64,000 nt of DNA from Kribbella capetownensis (GTDB lineage: Bacteria; Actinomycetota; Actinomycetes; Propionibacteriales; Kribbellaceae). Of the stretch, positions 49,447 to 57,727 are shown piece by piece. Below the pieces are notes generated by a model. That model ran no database searches. It was not told where the DNA came from and saw nothing but the letters and a program-made list of their open reading frames with translations. The stretch's first letter is position 1, and every line of letters begins with the position of its first letter. The translations under genes and the position numbers were made by a program. The stretch covers positions 1-64,000 of the forward strand of contig NZ_SJKD01000006.1 of assembly GCF_004331485.1 (NCBI RefSeq), written 5' to 3'.

Positions 49447-50295
49447 TCAGATCCGGCAGGCGTGGATGTCCGTGGTGAGGATGGCACGCGCGCCCACCTC
49501 CCACAGCTGGTCCATCAGCCGCTGGGCGTCGGCCCGCTGGACCATCACGCGAACGGCGACCCAGCCTTGCCGGTGCAGCGGCGAGACCGTCGGCGACTCC
49601 AAACCCGGCGCGACCGCGGTGGCCGCGTCGACCGCGTCAGCCGGGATGTCGTAGTCCATCATCACGTAGTTGCGGGCGATCAGGACGCCCTGCAGGCGGC
49701 GTACCAGCTGCTCGATGCCGTTCGGCGGGGTCTCCACACCGTGCCGCTTGATCAGCACCGCCTCGGACTTGAGAATCGGGTCGCCGAAGACCTCGAGTCC
49801 GGCCTGGCGGAGCGTCGTACCTGTCTCAACGACGTCGGCGATCACGTCCGCGACGCCCAGCTGGACGGCCGACTCGACCGCACCGTCGAGGCGGACCACG
49901 GAGGCGTCGACCCCGTTCTCGGCCAGGTGGTCCTGCAGGACGCCGGCGTACGACGTGGCGATCCGCTTGCCGGCCAGGTCCTTCACCGAGTCGGCCGCAC
50001 CGGGCCGACCGGCGAACCGGAAGGTGGAGCTGGCGAAGCCGAGCTCCATGATCACGTCCGCGTCGGCGTGCGAGTCGAGTACGAGGTCACGGCCGGAGAT
50101 GCCGACGTCCAGCGTGCCCTCGCCGACGTACACGGCGATGTCGCGGGGACGCAGGTAGTAGAACTCGACCTGGTTGGCCGCGTCGGTGAGGGAGAGGTCC
50201 TTGGTGGTCCGGCGCTGTTTGTAGCCGGCCTCGGTCAGGATCTCGATGGCGGCTTCGCTCAGCGAGCCTTTGTTGGGTACTGCGACGCGCAGCAT
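49447..50295 (-). CDS. hisG: ATP phosphoribosyltransferase, long form
   Basis: First step of histidine synthesis, condensing ATP and PRPP. 282 residues, the long form with a C-terminal ACT-like domain (PTVSPLHRQGWVAVRVMVQ) that gives histidine feedback inhibition. N-terminal MLRVAVPNKGSL and the PRPP loop region ADVIADVVETGTTLR are present. AAGGGC precedes the ATG. It follows hisE by 45 bp; the other his genes are elsewhere. Confidence 0.96.
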   Translation of the reverse strand: MLRVAVPNKGSLSEAAIEILTEAGYKQRRTTKDLSLTDAANQVEFYYLRPRDIAVYVGEGTLDVGISGRDLVLDSHADADVIMELGFASSTFRFAGRPGAADSVKDLAGKRIATSYAGVLQDHLAENGVDASVVRLDGAVESAVQLGVADVIADVVETGTTLRQAGLEVFGDPILKSEAVLIKRHGVETPPNGIEQLVRRLQGVLIARNYVMMDYDIPADAVDAATAVAPGLESPTVSPLHRQGWVAVRVMVQRADAQRLMDQLWEVGARAILTTDIHACRI

Positions 50296-50340
50296 GGGAC
50301 TGCCCTTTCTGAAGTGAACCGGTGACTGTCGGAGGGGTTC

Positions 50341-50604
50341 CTACAGATGTCGGTACACGTCGTCGAGGTCCAGGCCGAGCGCGTGCATCATCACCTGGGT
50401 GTGGTAGAGCAGTTGGGACAGCTCCTCCGCGGCCCGCTCCTTGCCCTCGTGCTCGGCGGCCATCCAGGACTCGGCGGCCTCCTCGACCAGCTTCTTGCCG
50501 ATCGAGTGCACGCCGGCATCCAGCGCCGCCACGGTCCCGGATCCCTCCGGTCGCGTCCGCGCCTTCTCGCCCAGCTCGGCAAACAGCTCCTCGAAACTCT
50601 TCAT
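50341..50604 (-). CDS. hisE: Phosphoribosyl-ATP pyrophosphatase
   Basis: Second step of histidine synthesis. 87 residues, all-helical MazG-like fold with the metal-binding EEAAES and the AAEELSQLLYHTQVMM helix. A stand-alone HisE (not fused to HisI), as is usual in actinobacteria. Confidence 0.96.
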   Translation of the reverse strand: MKSFEELFAELGEKARTRPEGSGTVAALDAGVHSIGKKLVEEAAESWMAAEHEGKERAAEELSQLLYHTQVMMHALGLDLDDVYRHL

Positions 50605-50686
50605 CGCGCGCCCAGCCTAGAGGGCCGCCCCCAGCCCGCGCCCCTCAGGTCCGCCTGACGGACCCCGGCCTGTGGGTTACTGGATC

Positions 50687-51082
50687 ATGGACGATCAAGT
50701 GCAGATCTCAGTGATGCTGGCGGTCTCGGACGCGCCCGGCGCCGCGGAGTGGTACGCCCGGGCGATGGGAGCCGAGCAGTTGTGGAACCTCGGCAGCGTG
50801 ATCGGACTCACGATGGGCGGCGCGGCCTTCTTCCTCGGTGAGCCGGGCAACAACGGGTGGGACACGCCTGCGGCCACGGGTGCGCCGACTGTGCGGATCG
50901 AGATCTTCGTGGACGATCCGGACGCCTTCATCGACCGCGCCGTCGAGGCCGGAGCGGACGGAAGCCGGGATCCGGCCCGCACCCACCAGATGCCCTGGGG
51001 GCCGCATCGCCAGGGGACGTTCGTCGATCCGTTCGGGCATTTGTGGTTCGTGGGTGACAGGTCTCCGCTACAACGTCATTGA
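50687..51082 (+). CDS. VOC-family (glyoxalase-like) protein
   Basis: 131 residues: two beta-alpha-beta-beta-beta modules (VMLAVSDAPGAAEWYARAMG and IEIFVDDPDAFIDRAVEAG) ending in TFVDPFGHLWFVGDR. Proteins of this shape include dioxygenases, bleomycin-type resistance proteins and PhnB-like enzymes; the specific role is not clear. I use the ATG at 50687; an in-frame GTG at 50672 is possible. It overlaps the MBL gene on the other strand by 15 bp. Confidence 0.85.
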   Translation: MDDQVQISVMLAVSDAPGAAEWYARAMGAEQLWNLGSVIGLTMGGAAFFLGEPGNNGWDTPAATGAPTVRIEIFVDDPDAFIDRAVEAGADGSRDPARTHQMPWGPHRQGTFVDPFGHLWFVGDRSPLQRH

Positions 51083-51757
51083 GGCGGCCTTGAGGGTCCG
51101 CGGGGGTGAGTGCGCGTCCACGTAGTAAGCGTGCCGCTCGGACAGGAGTTGCTTGATCATGGCGTAGTCGACGCTGTCTTCCTGCGTGCGCTGGTGGTAC
51201 GGCGGTGGATAGAAAGCGTCACCGATGAGTACGACGCCGGAGTCGATGGCCAGCACGGAGTCCGGGGCGTGGTTGCCGCCGACATGACGCAGTACGACGC
51301 CCGTCGGCAGGGTGAGGGTGTCGTCGAAGGTCTGGGCGGGGACGACGATCTTGAAGCCGGTCCAGTCGGGTACGGCGAGGGCGCGGGCCCGGAAGCTGGG
51401 GCCGAGCTTCGGGTTGACCTTGACCTGGTCGTGCAGGTAGCGGTGGCTCCATGGGCGTTCGGCCTCCGCGGTCATGATGCCGACGGCCGACGAGTGAGCG
51501 ATCACTGTGACGTCCGGCCAGGCACAGGCGCCCCAGGTGTGGTCCCAGTGGTGGTGCGTGTAGACCAGCCACCGCGGCGCGGGCAGACCGGCGGCCGCGA
51601 TCGCCGCCTGGATCTCGCCGGCATGCTCCGGGCTGTTGCCGGCGTCGATCAGGACGCTGCCCCGGTCGTCGGCGATCACCGCGACCGACGGTCGGATCGC
51701 GTCCGGGTCGGGATCGTGGGGGTACAGCCAGACCCGGCCGTTCAGGTGTTCGAGCAC
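51068..51757 (-). CDS. MBL-fold metallo-hydrolase
   Basis: 229 residues. The dinuclear metal motif HHHWDH is at 68-73, with the later aspartate/histidine ligands in GNHAPDSVL and LIGDAF. Substrate unknown. The GTG start at 51755-51757 is supported by TATCGT, which ends 7 bases upstream. The frame continues open upstream, but that part is only antisense to the peptidase gene. Confidence 0.85.
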   Translation of the reverse strand: MLEHLNGRVWLYPHDPDPDAIRPSVAVIADDRGSVLIDAGNSPEHAGEIQAAIAAAGLPAPRWLVYTHHHWDHTWGACAWPDVTVIAHSSAVGIMTAEAERPWSHRYLHDQVKVNPKLGPSFRARALAVPDWTGFKIVVPAQTFDDTLTLPTGVVLRHVGGNHAPDSVLAIDSGVVLIGDAFYPPPYHQRTQEDSVDYAMIKQLLSERHAYYVDAHSPPRTLKAASMTL

Positions 51758-51763
51758 CTGGCC

Positions 51764-51770
51764 GACGATA
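51764..51770. promoter_or_regulatory. Back-to-back -10 elements of the divergent MBL and peptidase genes
   Basis: Only 18 bp separate the two start codons. Minus strand: TATCGT (51765-51770), then 7 bases to GTG. Plus strand: GACGAT (51764-51769), then 6 bases to ATG. The hexamers overlap almost fully, so the two genes cannot be transcribed from this spot at once. The plus-strand match is poor (A2 and T6 only). Confidence 0.35.
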
Positions 51771-51775
51771 GCCGC

Positions 51776-52735
51776 ATGCAAACTCCCCGGAGACTCCGCG
51801 ACCTCGGCGTCGTCGTCGGCACGCTGCCGACCGGCCCGCTCAATGCGATCACCGACGTACCTGGCGTCCGCGTCGGCCAGACCACGATCGCCACCGATGA
51901 CCTGAACACCGGCGTCACCGCGATCGTGCCGGAGGGGTACTCCGGCGGGCTGCCCGCAGCCGTGGCGGTGGGCAACGGATACGGCAAGCTCGTCGGGAGC
52001 ACCCAGGTGGACGAGCTGGGCCGGATCGAGACGCCGATCCTGCTCACCGGGACTCTGAGTGTCTTCCGGGTCGCCGACGCGCTCGTCACCTGGCTGATCG
52101 AGCGCGATCCGAAGGCGACCAGCCTCAACCCGGTCGTCGGCGAGACCAACGACGCCTTCCTCTCCGACATCCGCCGCCGCCCGATCACCCCCGAACACGT
52201 CCACGCCGCTCTGGACTCCGCCTCCACCGATCTCCCCGCCGAAGGTTGCGCCGGAGCCGGCACCGGCACCACAGCTCTCGGCTTCAAAGCCGGCATCGGT
52301 ACGTCGTCCCGCACGATGGACGGCGGTTCGGTCGGAGCGATCGTGCAGTCGAACTTCTCCGGGCTACTGACCGTGCTCGGCAAACCGGTCCCGGCCGTGC
52401 CAGTGGATGCCGACGGCAACTCCTGCATGATCGTCGTCGCCACCGACCTCCCGCTGGACGCTCGCCAACTCGGTCGGCTGGCCCGCCGTGCGGTCTTCGC
52501 CCTCGCCCGCGTCGGCTCCGACTACGCCCAGGGCAGTGGCGACTACGCGATCGCCTTCACCACCAACCCCACGTCCGGCTACCAGGACAAGGATCTGCGC
52601 GCGCCGTTCCAAGCGGTCACCGAATCAGTCGAGGAGGCCCTCCTCAACTCCCTCACCATGGCGCGCACCACCAAAGGCCACCGAGGCAACACCGCCCACG
52701 CCGTCCCCCACCACCTGATCAAGGCGGCTCAGTAG
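51776..52735 (+). CDS. P1-family (DmpA-like) aminopeptidase
   Basis: 319 residues of family S58. These enzymes cut themselves before a serine that becomes the N-terminal nucleophile; here it is S216 in DGNSCMIVVATDLPL. NAITDVPGVRVGQTT at the N-terminus and CAGAGTGTTALGFKAGIGTSSR are conserved. Aminopeptidase or beta-peptidyl activity is known for relatives; the native substrate is unknown. No signal peptide, so cytosolic. The stop overlaps the convergent NAD(P)-binding gene by 7 bp. Confidence 0.92.
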   Translation: MQTPRRLRDLGVVVGTLPTGPLNAITDVPGVRVGQTTIATDDLNTGVTAIVPEGYSGGLPAAVAVGNGYGKLVGSTQVDELGRIETPILLTGTLSVFRVADALVTWLIERDPKATSLNPVVGETNDAFLSDIRRRPITPEHVHAALDSASTDLPAEGCAGAGTGTTALGFKAGIGTSSRTMDGGSVGAIVQSNFSGLLTVLGKPVPAVPVDADGNSCMIVVATDLPLDARQLGRLARRAVFALARVGSDYAQGSGDYAIAFTTNPTSGYQDKDLRAPFQAVTESVEEALLNSLTMARTTKGHRGNTAHAVPHHLIKAAQ

Positions 52736-53367
52736 GCCACGCCGACTGGCTGGTTGACCGTTGCCGGGTCGTCGAGGACGGCCAGCATCAGGTGGGCGAC
52801 GTCGGCTCGCGAGATGAAGTACCCGTGCGAGACGCTGCCGCCGACCACAGTGCGGTAGTTGCCGGTCAAGGGTTTGTTGTTCAGCTTGGGTGGGCGGACG
52901 ATCGTCCACTCCGTTCGGCTGCTCATGATGTCGGCCTCCATCACGCGGAGGTCGGCGTACACGTCGGCCGCGAAGGCGTTGATCATCGGGTGGAGAACGC
53001 GCCGATTCAGGAAGCTCTCGTCCGGCGGCATCGGTCCGAGCGGCGCTGCGCTCACCGCGACAAAACGACGTACCTGGGCGGCTGCCATCGCGGCCAGCAT
53101 CGAGCGCGTGCTGCTCGAAGCGACCGCCCCGGACTTGCGACCACGCGGGCCGACACCGGAGATGACCGCCTCGCTCCCGTCCACCGCGTCCCGCAACTCA
53201 CCAGCCTCGTCCAGGCCCGGCACGCGGACCACCTCCAGCGACGAATGCTCCAACTCGAACGGCGACGACTGCCGAACCACCGCCGTCACCTTGTGCCCCG
53301 CGTCGAGCGCCTGCCGTACGACGTGGCCGCCGATCCCGCCCGTCGCCCCGAACACTGTGATCCTCAT
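52729..53367 (-). CDS. NAD(P)-binding, NmrA-like short-chain protein
   Basis: 212 residues. Rossmann motif FGATGGIGGHVVRQAL at 6-21; no YxxxK catalytic pair is obvious, so redox sensing or a flavin/quinone reductase role (as in NmrA-like proteins) is as likely as dehydrogenase activity. It is divergent from the MarR gene and is probably its target. AGGAGGAG precedes the ATG. Confidence 0.88.
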   Translation of the reverse strand: MRITVFGATGGIGGHVVRQALDAGHKVTAVVRQSSPFELEHSSLEVVRVPGLDEAGELRDAVDGSEAVISGVGPRGRKSGAVASSSTRSMLAAMAAAQVRRFVAVSAAPLGPMPPDESFLNRRVLHPMINAFAADVYADLRVMEADIMSSRTEWTIVRPPKLNNKPLTGNYRTVVGGSVSHGYFISRADVAHLMLAVLDDPATVNQPVGVAY

Positions 53368-53405
53368 CCGACTCCTCCTGCGCTACCGTGATGTTCTCTG
53401 CAACT

Positions 53406-53432
53406 CATATAGTACGGAAATCATAATATATG
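53406..53432. promoter_or_regulatory. Candidate MarR operator overlapping the marR start codon
   Basis: AT-rich palindrome in an otherwise GC-rich region: arms CATATA (53406-53411) and TATATG (53427-53432), 9 of 11 pairs matching when extended inward. On the minus strand it holds TACTAT (53409-53414), a good -10 for the NAD(P)-binding gene. The right arm includes the ATG of the MarR gene. Confidence 0.6.
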
Positions 53433-53930
53433 GAACAGACATCATCGGGTGACGCGCGCCACGATCCACGTGGCCGTCGCCGCGCCGGGAACGACATCAA
53501 GGCCGCACTGCGCGACCTGCGGATCCAGCTCGCCCTGCTGAACCATCAGGTCGGCGGCAAGCTGGCGCTGAAGGACGTCGACCTCGACTGCCTCGACGTA
53601 TTGGCTCGCAGCGGGCCGCTGACGCCGAGCACCCTGGCGCGGCAGGCGGGTCTGCACCCAGCGACGTTGACCGGGATCCTGGACCGGCTCGAACGCGGCG
53701 GCTGGATCACCCGCGACCGGGCCCGCGGCGATCGCCGCAGCATCAGCATCCGGGTCCTGCCCGATCGCGGCGTCGAAGTGTTCCGGCTCTACCAGCCGAT
53801 GATCAGCGCGATGGACGACCTTCTCGACGGTTACTCCGAGGAGGAGCTCGACGTGATCGCCGGCTTCCTGCGCCGCAGTACCGAGGCCGGCCGGACCTCC
53901 ACCGAAAAGCTGGCCGGTCAGGACTCGTAG
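53430..53930 (+). CDS. MarR-family transcriptional regulator
   Basis: 166 residues. Winged helix at about 50-125 (LTPSTLARQAGLHPATLTGILDRLERGGWITR, DRRSISIRVL), flanked by dimerisation helices. Probable repressor of the divergent NAD(P)-binding gene through the AT-rich palindrome. There is no Shine-Dalgarno site before the ATG. The 3' end overlaps the WYL gene on the other strand by 13 bp. Confidence 0.92.
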   Translation: MEQTSSGDARHDPRGRRRAGNDIKAALRDLRIQLALLNHQVGGKLALKDVDLDCLDVLARSGPLTPSTLARQAGLHPATLTGILDRLERGGWITRDRARGDRRSISIRVLPDRGVEVFRLYQPMISAMDDLLDGYSEEELDVIAGFLRRSTEAGRTSTEKLAGQDS

Positions 53931-54886
53931 ACGTCGAGCAGGGTGCGGGCGAGGGCCGCCAGCTCGTCCCGCAGCTCCGGCGGCTCGAGCACCTCCACCG
54001 CGTTCCCGAACCGGCAGAACGCTGCGGCGGCATTGGGGATCGACTCGATCGGCACAGTGGCCGTCACGCTGCCGTCCCCGGCAGGCTCGGCCGCCGCAAC
54101 CGCCTTCACCAGCAGGGGAAACGACACGTCGTGCATCTTCGCGGCAAGCCGGGCCGACACCCGTACGACGGCCTGTCCGGTGAACCGGACCTGATCGAAC
54201 TGGTCCAAGTGCTCCTGCCAGAATCCTGCCAGGTCGAACCCTTCCGACCGCTCGAACTCCTCCTCGGTGGGCGTCAGCTCGAGGATGCTCGACACCCGGT
54301 ACGTCCGCATTCCATTGGTCGTCGCGGACACGACGTACCAGCTGCCGTTCTTCAGCACGAGGCCGTACGGCTCGAGCACGCGCTCGACCTCGCGCGGCGC
54401 CTCCCAACGGCGGTAGAGCACCCTGATCCGCCGGTCGTGCAGCACGGCGTCGGCCACCTGCGCGAGGTACGGCGAGGTCTCTGCGTCCTGGTACCACGCA
54501 GGCAGATCCAGGTGGAAGCGATTCTTCAGCCGGCCGGCCCGGTCCCGCTGATCAGGCGCCAGCGCGGCCAGCAGCTTCAGCTCCGCGGCGCTCGTCTGCT
54601 CAGTCAGCCCGAGAGCCGCGGCCGCACCGGGCATGCCGACGAGGAACAGCGCTGCGGCCTCCTGCTCGTTCAGTCCGGTCAGCCGGGTCCGGTACCCCTC
54701 GACCAGGCGATAACCACCCGCCCGCCCTTGATCGGCATACACGGGTACGCCGGCCGCCGCGAGCGCGTCAACGTCGCGGTAGATGGTCCTGAGCGAGACC
54801 TCCAGCTCGTCGGCGAGCTCGCGCGCGGTCAGCCGCCTGCGGGTCTGCAGCAGTAGAAGGATCGACAGCAGCCGGCTGGAACGCAT
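53918..54886 (-). CDS. WYL-domain HTH regulator (YafY/PafC-like)
   Basis: 322 residues. N-terminal HTH_11-type winged helix (LTARELADELEVSLRTIYRDVDAL), a central WYL domain (RVLYRRWEAPREVERVLEPYGLVLKNGSWYVV) and a C-terminal WCX extension. Such proteins sense ligands or DNA ends and usually regulate the divergent neighbour, here the duplicated-domain protein gene. TAACCT ends 6 bases before the ATG, so a leaderless start is likely. Confidence 0.92.
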   Translation of the reverse strand: MRSSRLLSILLLLQTRRRLTARELADELEVSLRTIYRDVDALAAAGVPVYADQGRAGGYRLVEGYRTRLTGLNEQEAAALFLVGMPGAAAALGLTEQTSAAELKLLAALAPDQRDRAGRLKNRFHLDLPAWYQDAETSPYLAQVADAVLHDRRIRVLYRRWEAPREVERVLEPYGLVLKNGSWYVVSATTNGMRTYRVSSILELTPTEEEFERSEGFDLAGFWQEHLDQFDQVRFTGQAVVRVSARLAAKMHDVSFPLLVKAVAAAEPAGDGSVTATVPIESIPNAAAAFCRFGNAVEVLEPPELRDELAALARTLLDVYES

Positions 54887-54892
54887 GCTCTG

Positions 54893-54898
54893 AGGTTA
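54893..54898 (-). promoter_or_regulatory. -10 element of the WYL regulator gene
   Basis: TAACCT on the minus strand, 6 bases before the ATG at 54886. The adjoining 61-bp divergent region also holds AAACTG (54906-54911) and CAGGTTT, a loose inverted repeat that might bind the WYL protein. Confidence 0.4.
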
Positions 54899-54947
54899 GC
54901 CTTTTAAACTGCCATGGTTTGTCAGGTTTCACGGCCACGCTGGCTGC

Positions 54948-55910
54948 ATGACGACTTGGACCAAGGTGACCGGCGACTTCGACTTCCTGAACGGGTACTT
55001 CGACGTCCGGCACCGCACCCTGAAACAGGCCTTCGCCGACTGCGACGAATGGCAGGAGTACGACGGAACGACGACGGCGAACACGTACTTCGACGGCGCT
55101 ATCAGCATCGACGAGATGCGCTTCCCGACCAAGGGGTCGTACGGGCTGTCGGTCCGGCTGTTCGACCCGGTCGCGAAGGAGTGGAGCATCTGGTGGATCG
55201 ACAGTCGCACGATGCGCCTGTATCCGCCCGTCCGCGGCGGCTGGTCGCAGGACGGGTCGAGCTGCCGGCTGGTCGGTGACGACGAGCTCGATGGGAAGCC
55301 GATCCTGTGCAGCTACGAGTGGTCGGACATCACCGACACCACGGCGCACTGGGAGCAGGCCTACTCCAACGACGGCGGCGTGACCTGGGAAACCAACTGG
55401 ATCATGGACTTCACCCGGCGAGACACTCCCCCGCCGCCCCTCGACGTACCCAAACTGACCGGAGACTTCGACTTCCTGGTCGGCCGATGGGACATGCACA
55501 ACAGTCGCCGCAAGCCCGCGCTCGGGGAGCCGGCCGAGTGGTACGAGATGCAGTCGGAGATGGAAGTCACGACGTACTTCGACGGTGCTGTGAGCTTCGA
55601 CGAGGGTTGGTTCCCGACCGAGGGCTTCCGCGGCGCGACGCTGCGGATCTACAACCCGTCGGAGAAGACGTGGGCAATCCACTGGATCAACAGCCTGCGC
55701 GGCCAACTCGAGACACCGGTGATCGGGGCGTTCGGGACCGACGGCAAGGGCATCTTCGAAGGTCCGGATGTGTGGGAGGGACAGTCGATCGACGTCCGCT
55801 TCACCTGGACACCCGGCGTCGACAAAGCCGCCTGGGAGCAGTCCTTCTCAACCGACAGCGGCCAAACCTGGATCCCCAACTGGGAAATGAACCACACGAG
55901 AATCAGGTAG
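54948..55910 (+). CDS. Protein with two tandem DUF1579-like domains
   Basis: 320 residues made of two copies of the same domain of about 155 residues: GDFDFLNGYFDVRHRTLK and GDFDFLVGRWDMHNSRRK begin the copies; each then has a TYFDGAxSxDE segment, a W-rich strand and a WEQxxSxDxGxTW(E/I)xNW ending. It looks like a lipocalin-like or DUF1579-type beta-barrel; function unknown. ATG has no strong ribosome site. Divergent from the WYL regulator, which probably controls it. Confidence 0.8.
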   Translation: MTTWTKVTGDFDFLNGYFDVRHRTLKQAFADCDEWQEYDGTTTANTYFDGAISIDEMRFPTKGSYGLSVRLFDPVAKEWSIWWIDSRTMRLYPPVRGGWSQDGSSCRLVGDDELDGKPILCSYEWSDITDTTAHWEQAYSNDGGVTWETNWIMDFTRRDTPPPPLDVPKLTGDFDFLVGRWDMHNSRRKPALGEPAEWYEMQSEMEVTTYFDGAVSFDEGWFPTEGFRGATLRIYNPSEKTWAIHWINSLRGQLETPVIGAFGTDGKGIFEGPDVWEGQSIDVRFTWTPGVDKAAWEQSFSTDSGQTWIPNWEMNHTRIR

Positions 55911-55926
55911 CCGCGATGTGCAGCTC

Positions 55927-56009
55927 GACAGGTAGTGCACCTGCGAGACGCCGTACACAGGACGCGTTGTGCGCTCAGGTGCACTACGAGTCGGCCGGCA
56001 CTACCTGTC
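55927..56009. terminator. Competing hairpins between the duplicated-domain gene and ribH
   Basis: Segment 1 (55927-55943) can pair with segment 2 (CAGGTGCACTA, 55976-55986, 11 bp) or with segment 3 (GCACTACCTGTC, 55998-56009, 12 bp); both are perfect but exclude each other. The element lies between two convergent 3' ends, 8 bp past the ribH stop. A bidirectional terminator is the simplest reading. Confidence 0.55.
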
Positions 56010-56017
56010 CATCTGTC

Positions 56018-56488
56018 CTACAGTTCGCGGACGGCGAGCAGGGTGGACAGGGCTGCTTGGGTGGCCTCGTAGCCTTTGTCTTCGCGGCTGTCGGGGAGGC
56101 CGGCTCGGTCCAGTGCCTGTGGGTCGTTGTCGCAGGTGAGTACGCCGAAGCCGACCGGGATGCCCGTGGTGACGCCGACCTGCATCAAACCCTCGGTCGC
56201 GGCCTGGCAGACGTACTCGAAGTGCGGAGTATCGCCCCGGATCACCACGCCCAGAGCGACCACAGCGTCGTACCCGTTCTTTGCTGCGTGCAACGATGCG
56301 ACGGGGAGTTCGAAGGAGCCGGGGACTCGGACGACGGTGTAGTCGGTCACGCCGGCGTCGCCGAGCGCGCGGATCGCGCCGGCGACGAGGGCGTCGGTGA
56401 CCTTCGGGTGCCATTGGGCGGCGACGATCGCCACCCGGGCGCTTTCCACCCGGGGGATCTCGATCGAGGGTGCTCCACTGCCCGACAT
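56018..56488 (-). CDS. ribH: 6,7-dimethyl-8-ribityllumazine synthase
   Basis: Joins the ribityl-pyrimidine and dihydroxybutanone phosphate to lumazine, the penultimate riboflavin step. 156 residues, forming the usual capsid-like shell. PGSFELP, GVVIRGDTPHFEYV (catalytic H) and the GVLTCDNDPQALDRAG segment are present. Start shares one base with the ribBA stop (TGATG). Last gene of the operon. Confidence 0.96.
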   Translation of the reverse strand: MSGSGAPSIEIPRVESARVAIVAAQWHPKVTDALVAGAIRALGDAGVTDYTVVRVPGSFELPVASLHAAKNGYDAVVALGVVIRGDTPHFEYVCQAATEGLMQVGVTTGIPVGFGVLTCDNDPQALDRAGLPDSREDKGYEATQAALSTLLAVREL

Positions 56489-57726
56489 CAGCCGGCTCCG
56501 TTCTCTTCGGTCAGCAGTCCGCCGGGCAGGTGGTGGCCCATCCGGTCGCGTTTGGTGCGCAGGTACCGCAGGTTGTGCTCGGTCGGGTCGATCGAGATGC
56601 CGCGACGCTCGACCACGTCGATGCCGTAGCCCTGCACCCCGGCCAGCTTGTCCGGGTTGTTGGTCAGCAACCGGACCTCCTTGACGCCCAGGTCCGCCAG
56701 GATCTGCGCGCCGGTGCCGTAGTCGCGTGCGTCCGCGGGCAGGCCGAGGTCCAGGTTCGCGTCGACCGTGTCGCGGCCAGCGTCCTGCAACTCGTACGCC
56801 TGCAGTTTGTGCAGCAGCCCGATCCCACGCCCCTCGTGGCCGCGCAGGTACACCACGACGCCACCCTCGGCCGCGACCTGTCGCATCGCCTCGTCGAGCT
56901 GCGGACCGCAGTCGCAACGCAGCGAGCCGAACACGTCGCCCGTCAGGCACTCCGAGTGCAGCCGCACCAGCGTGGGCCCGTCGCCGATCTCACCGCGCAC
57001 CAACGCCAACTGCTCCGACCCGTCCACCGTGTTCCGGTAGCCGTGGGCAACAAAATCGCCGTACCTGGTCGGCAGCGTGGTGGTCGCGACCCGCTGGATC
57101 TGGGTCTCGTTGAGCCGGCGGTACCGGATCAGATCGTCGATCGACACCAGCACCAGCCCGTGTTCGTCGGCGAACGTGCGCAGCTGCGGGCCGCGCTTCA
57201 TCGTGCCGTCGTCGTTCACCAGCTCCGATATCACCGCCGCCGGGGTCAGCCCGGCCAGCCGCGCCAAGTCGATCGAGGCCTCGGTGTGCCCAGGCCGGAC
57301 CAGTACGCCGCCATCGCGGCCTCGCAGTGGAAACACGTGTCCCGGCTGGACCAGGTCGTACGGCTCGGACGCGGAGTCGGTCAGCACCCGGATCGTCCGG
57401 GCCCGATCCGCGGCCGAGATCCCAGTGCTGATGCCGTCACGGGCATCGACCGAGATCGTGTACGCCGTCCGCATCCGCTCCCGGTTGTGCGGCGTCATCA
57501 GCGGGATGCCGAGCCGGTCGAGCTCCTCGCCCTCCATCGGCACGCACACCACGCCGGAGCTGTAGCGGATCAGGAACGCCAGCAGCTCCGGCGTCGCCTT
57601 GGACGCGGCGAAGATCAGGTCGCCTTCGTTCTCACGGTCCTCGTCGTCGACGACGATCACCGGGCGACCGGCGCGGATCTCCTCGATCGCATGCTCGATC
57701 GTGTCGAGCTTCAGTACGGTGCCCAT
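56488..57726 (-). CDS. ribBA: Bifunctional DHBP synthase / GTP cyclohydrolase II
   Basis: 412 residues making both riboflavin precursors. DHBP synthase half (1-205) with VDDEDRENEGDLIF; GTP cyclohydrolase II half (206-412) with CLTGDVFGSLRCDCGPQ (three zinc cysteines) and LRGHEGRGIGL. All key residues of both halves are intact. The start is 1 bp after the pnuX-type stop. Confidence 0.96.
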   Translation of the reverse strand: MGTVLKLDTIEHAIEEIRAGRPVIVVDDEDRENEGDLIFAASKATPELLAFLIRYSSGVVCVPMEGEELDRLGIPLMTPHNRERMRTAYTISVDARDGISTGISAADRARTIRVLTDSASEPYDLVQPGHVFPLRGRDGGVLVRPGHTEASIDLARLAGLTPAAVISELVNDDGTMKRGPQLRTFADEHGLVLVSIDDLIRYRRLNETQIQRVATTTLPTRYGDFVAHGYRNTVDGSEQLALVRGEIGDGPTLVRLHSECLTGDVFGSLRCDCGPQLDEAMRQVAAEGGVVVYLRGHEGRGIGLLHKLQAYELQDAGRDTVDANLDLGLPADARDYGTGAQILADLGVKEVRLLTNNPDKLAGVQGYGIDVVERRGISIDPTEHNLRYLRTKRDRMGHHLPGGLLTEENGAG

Positions 57727-57727
57727 C

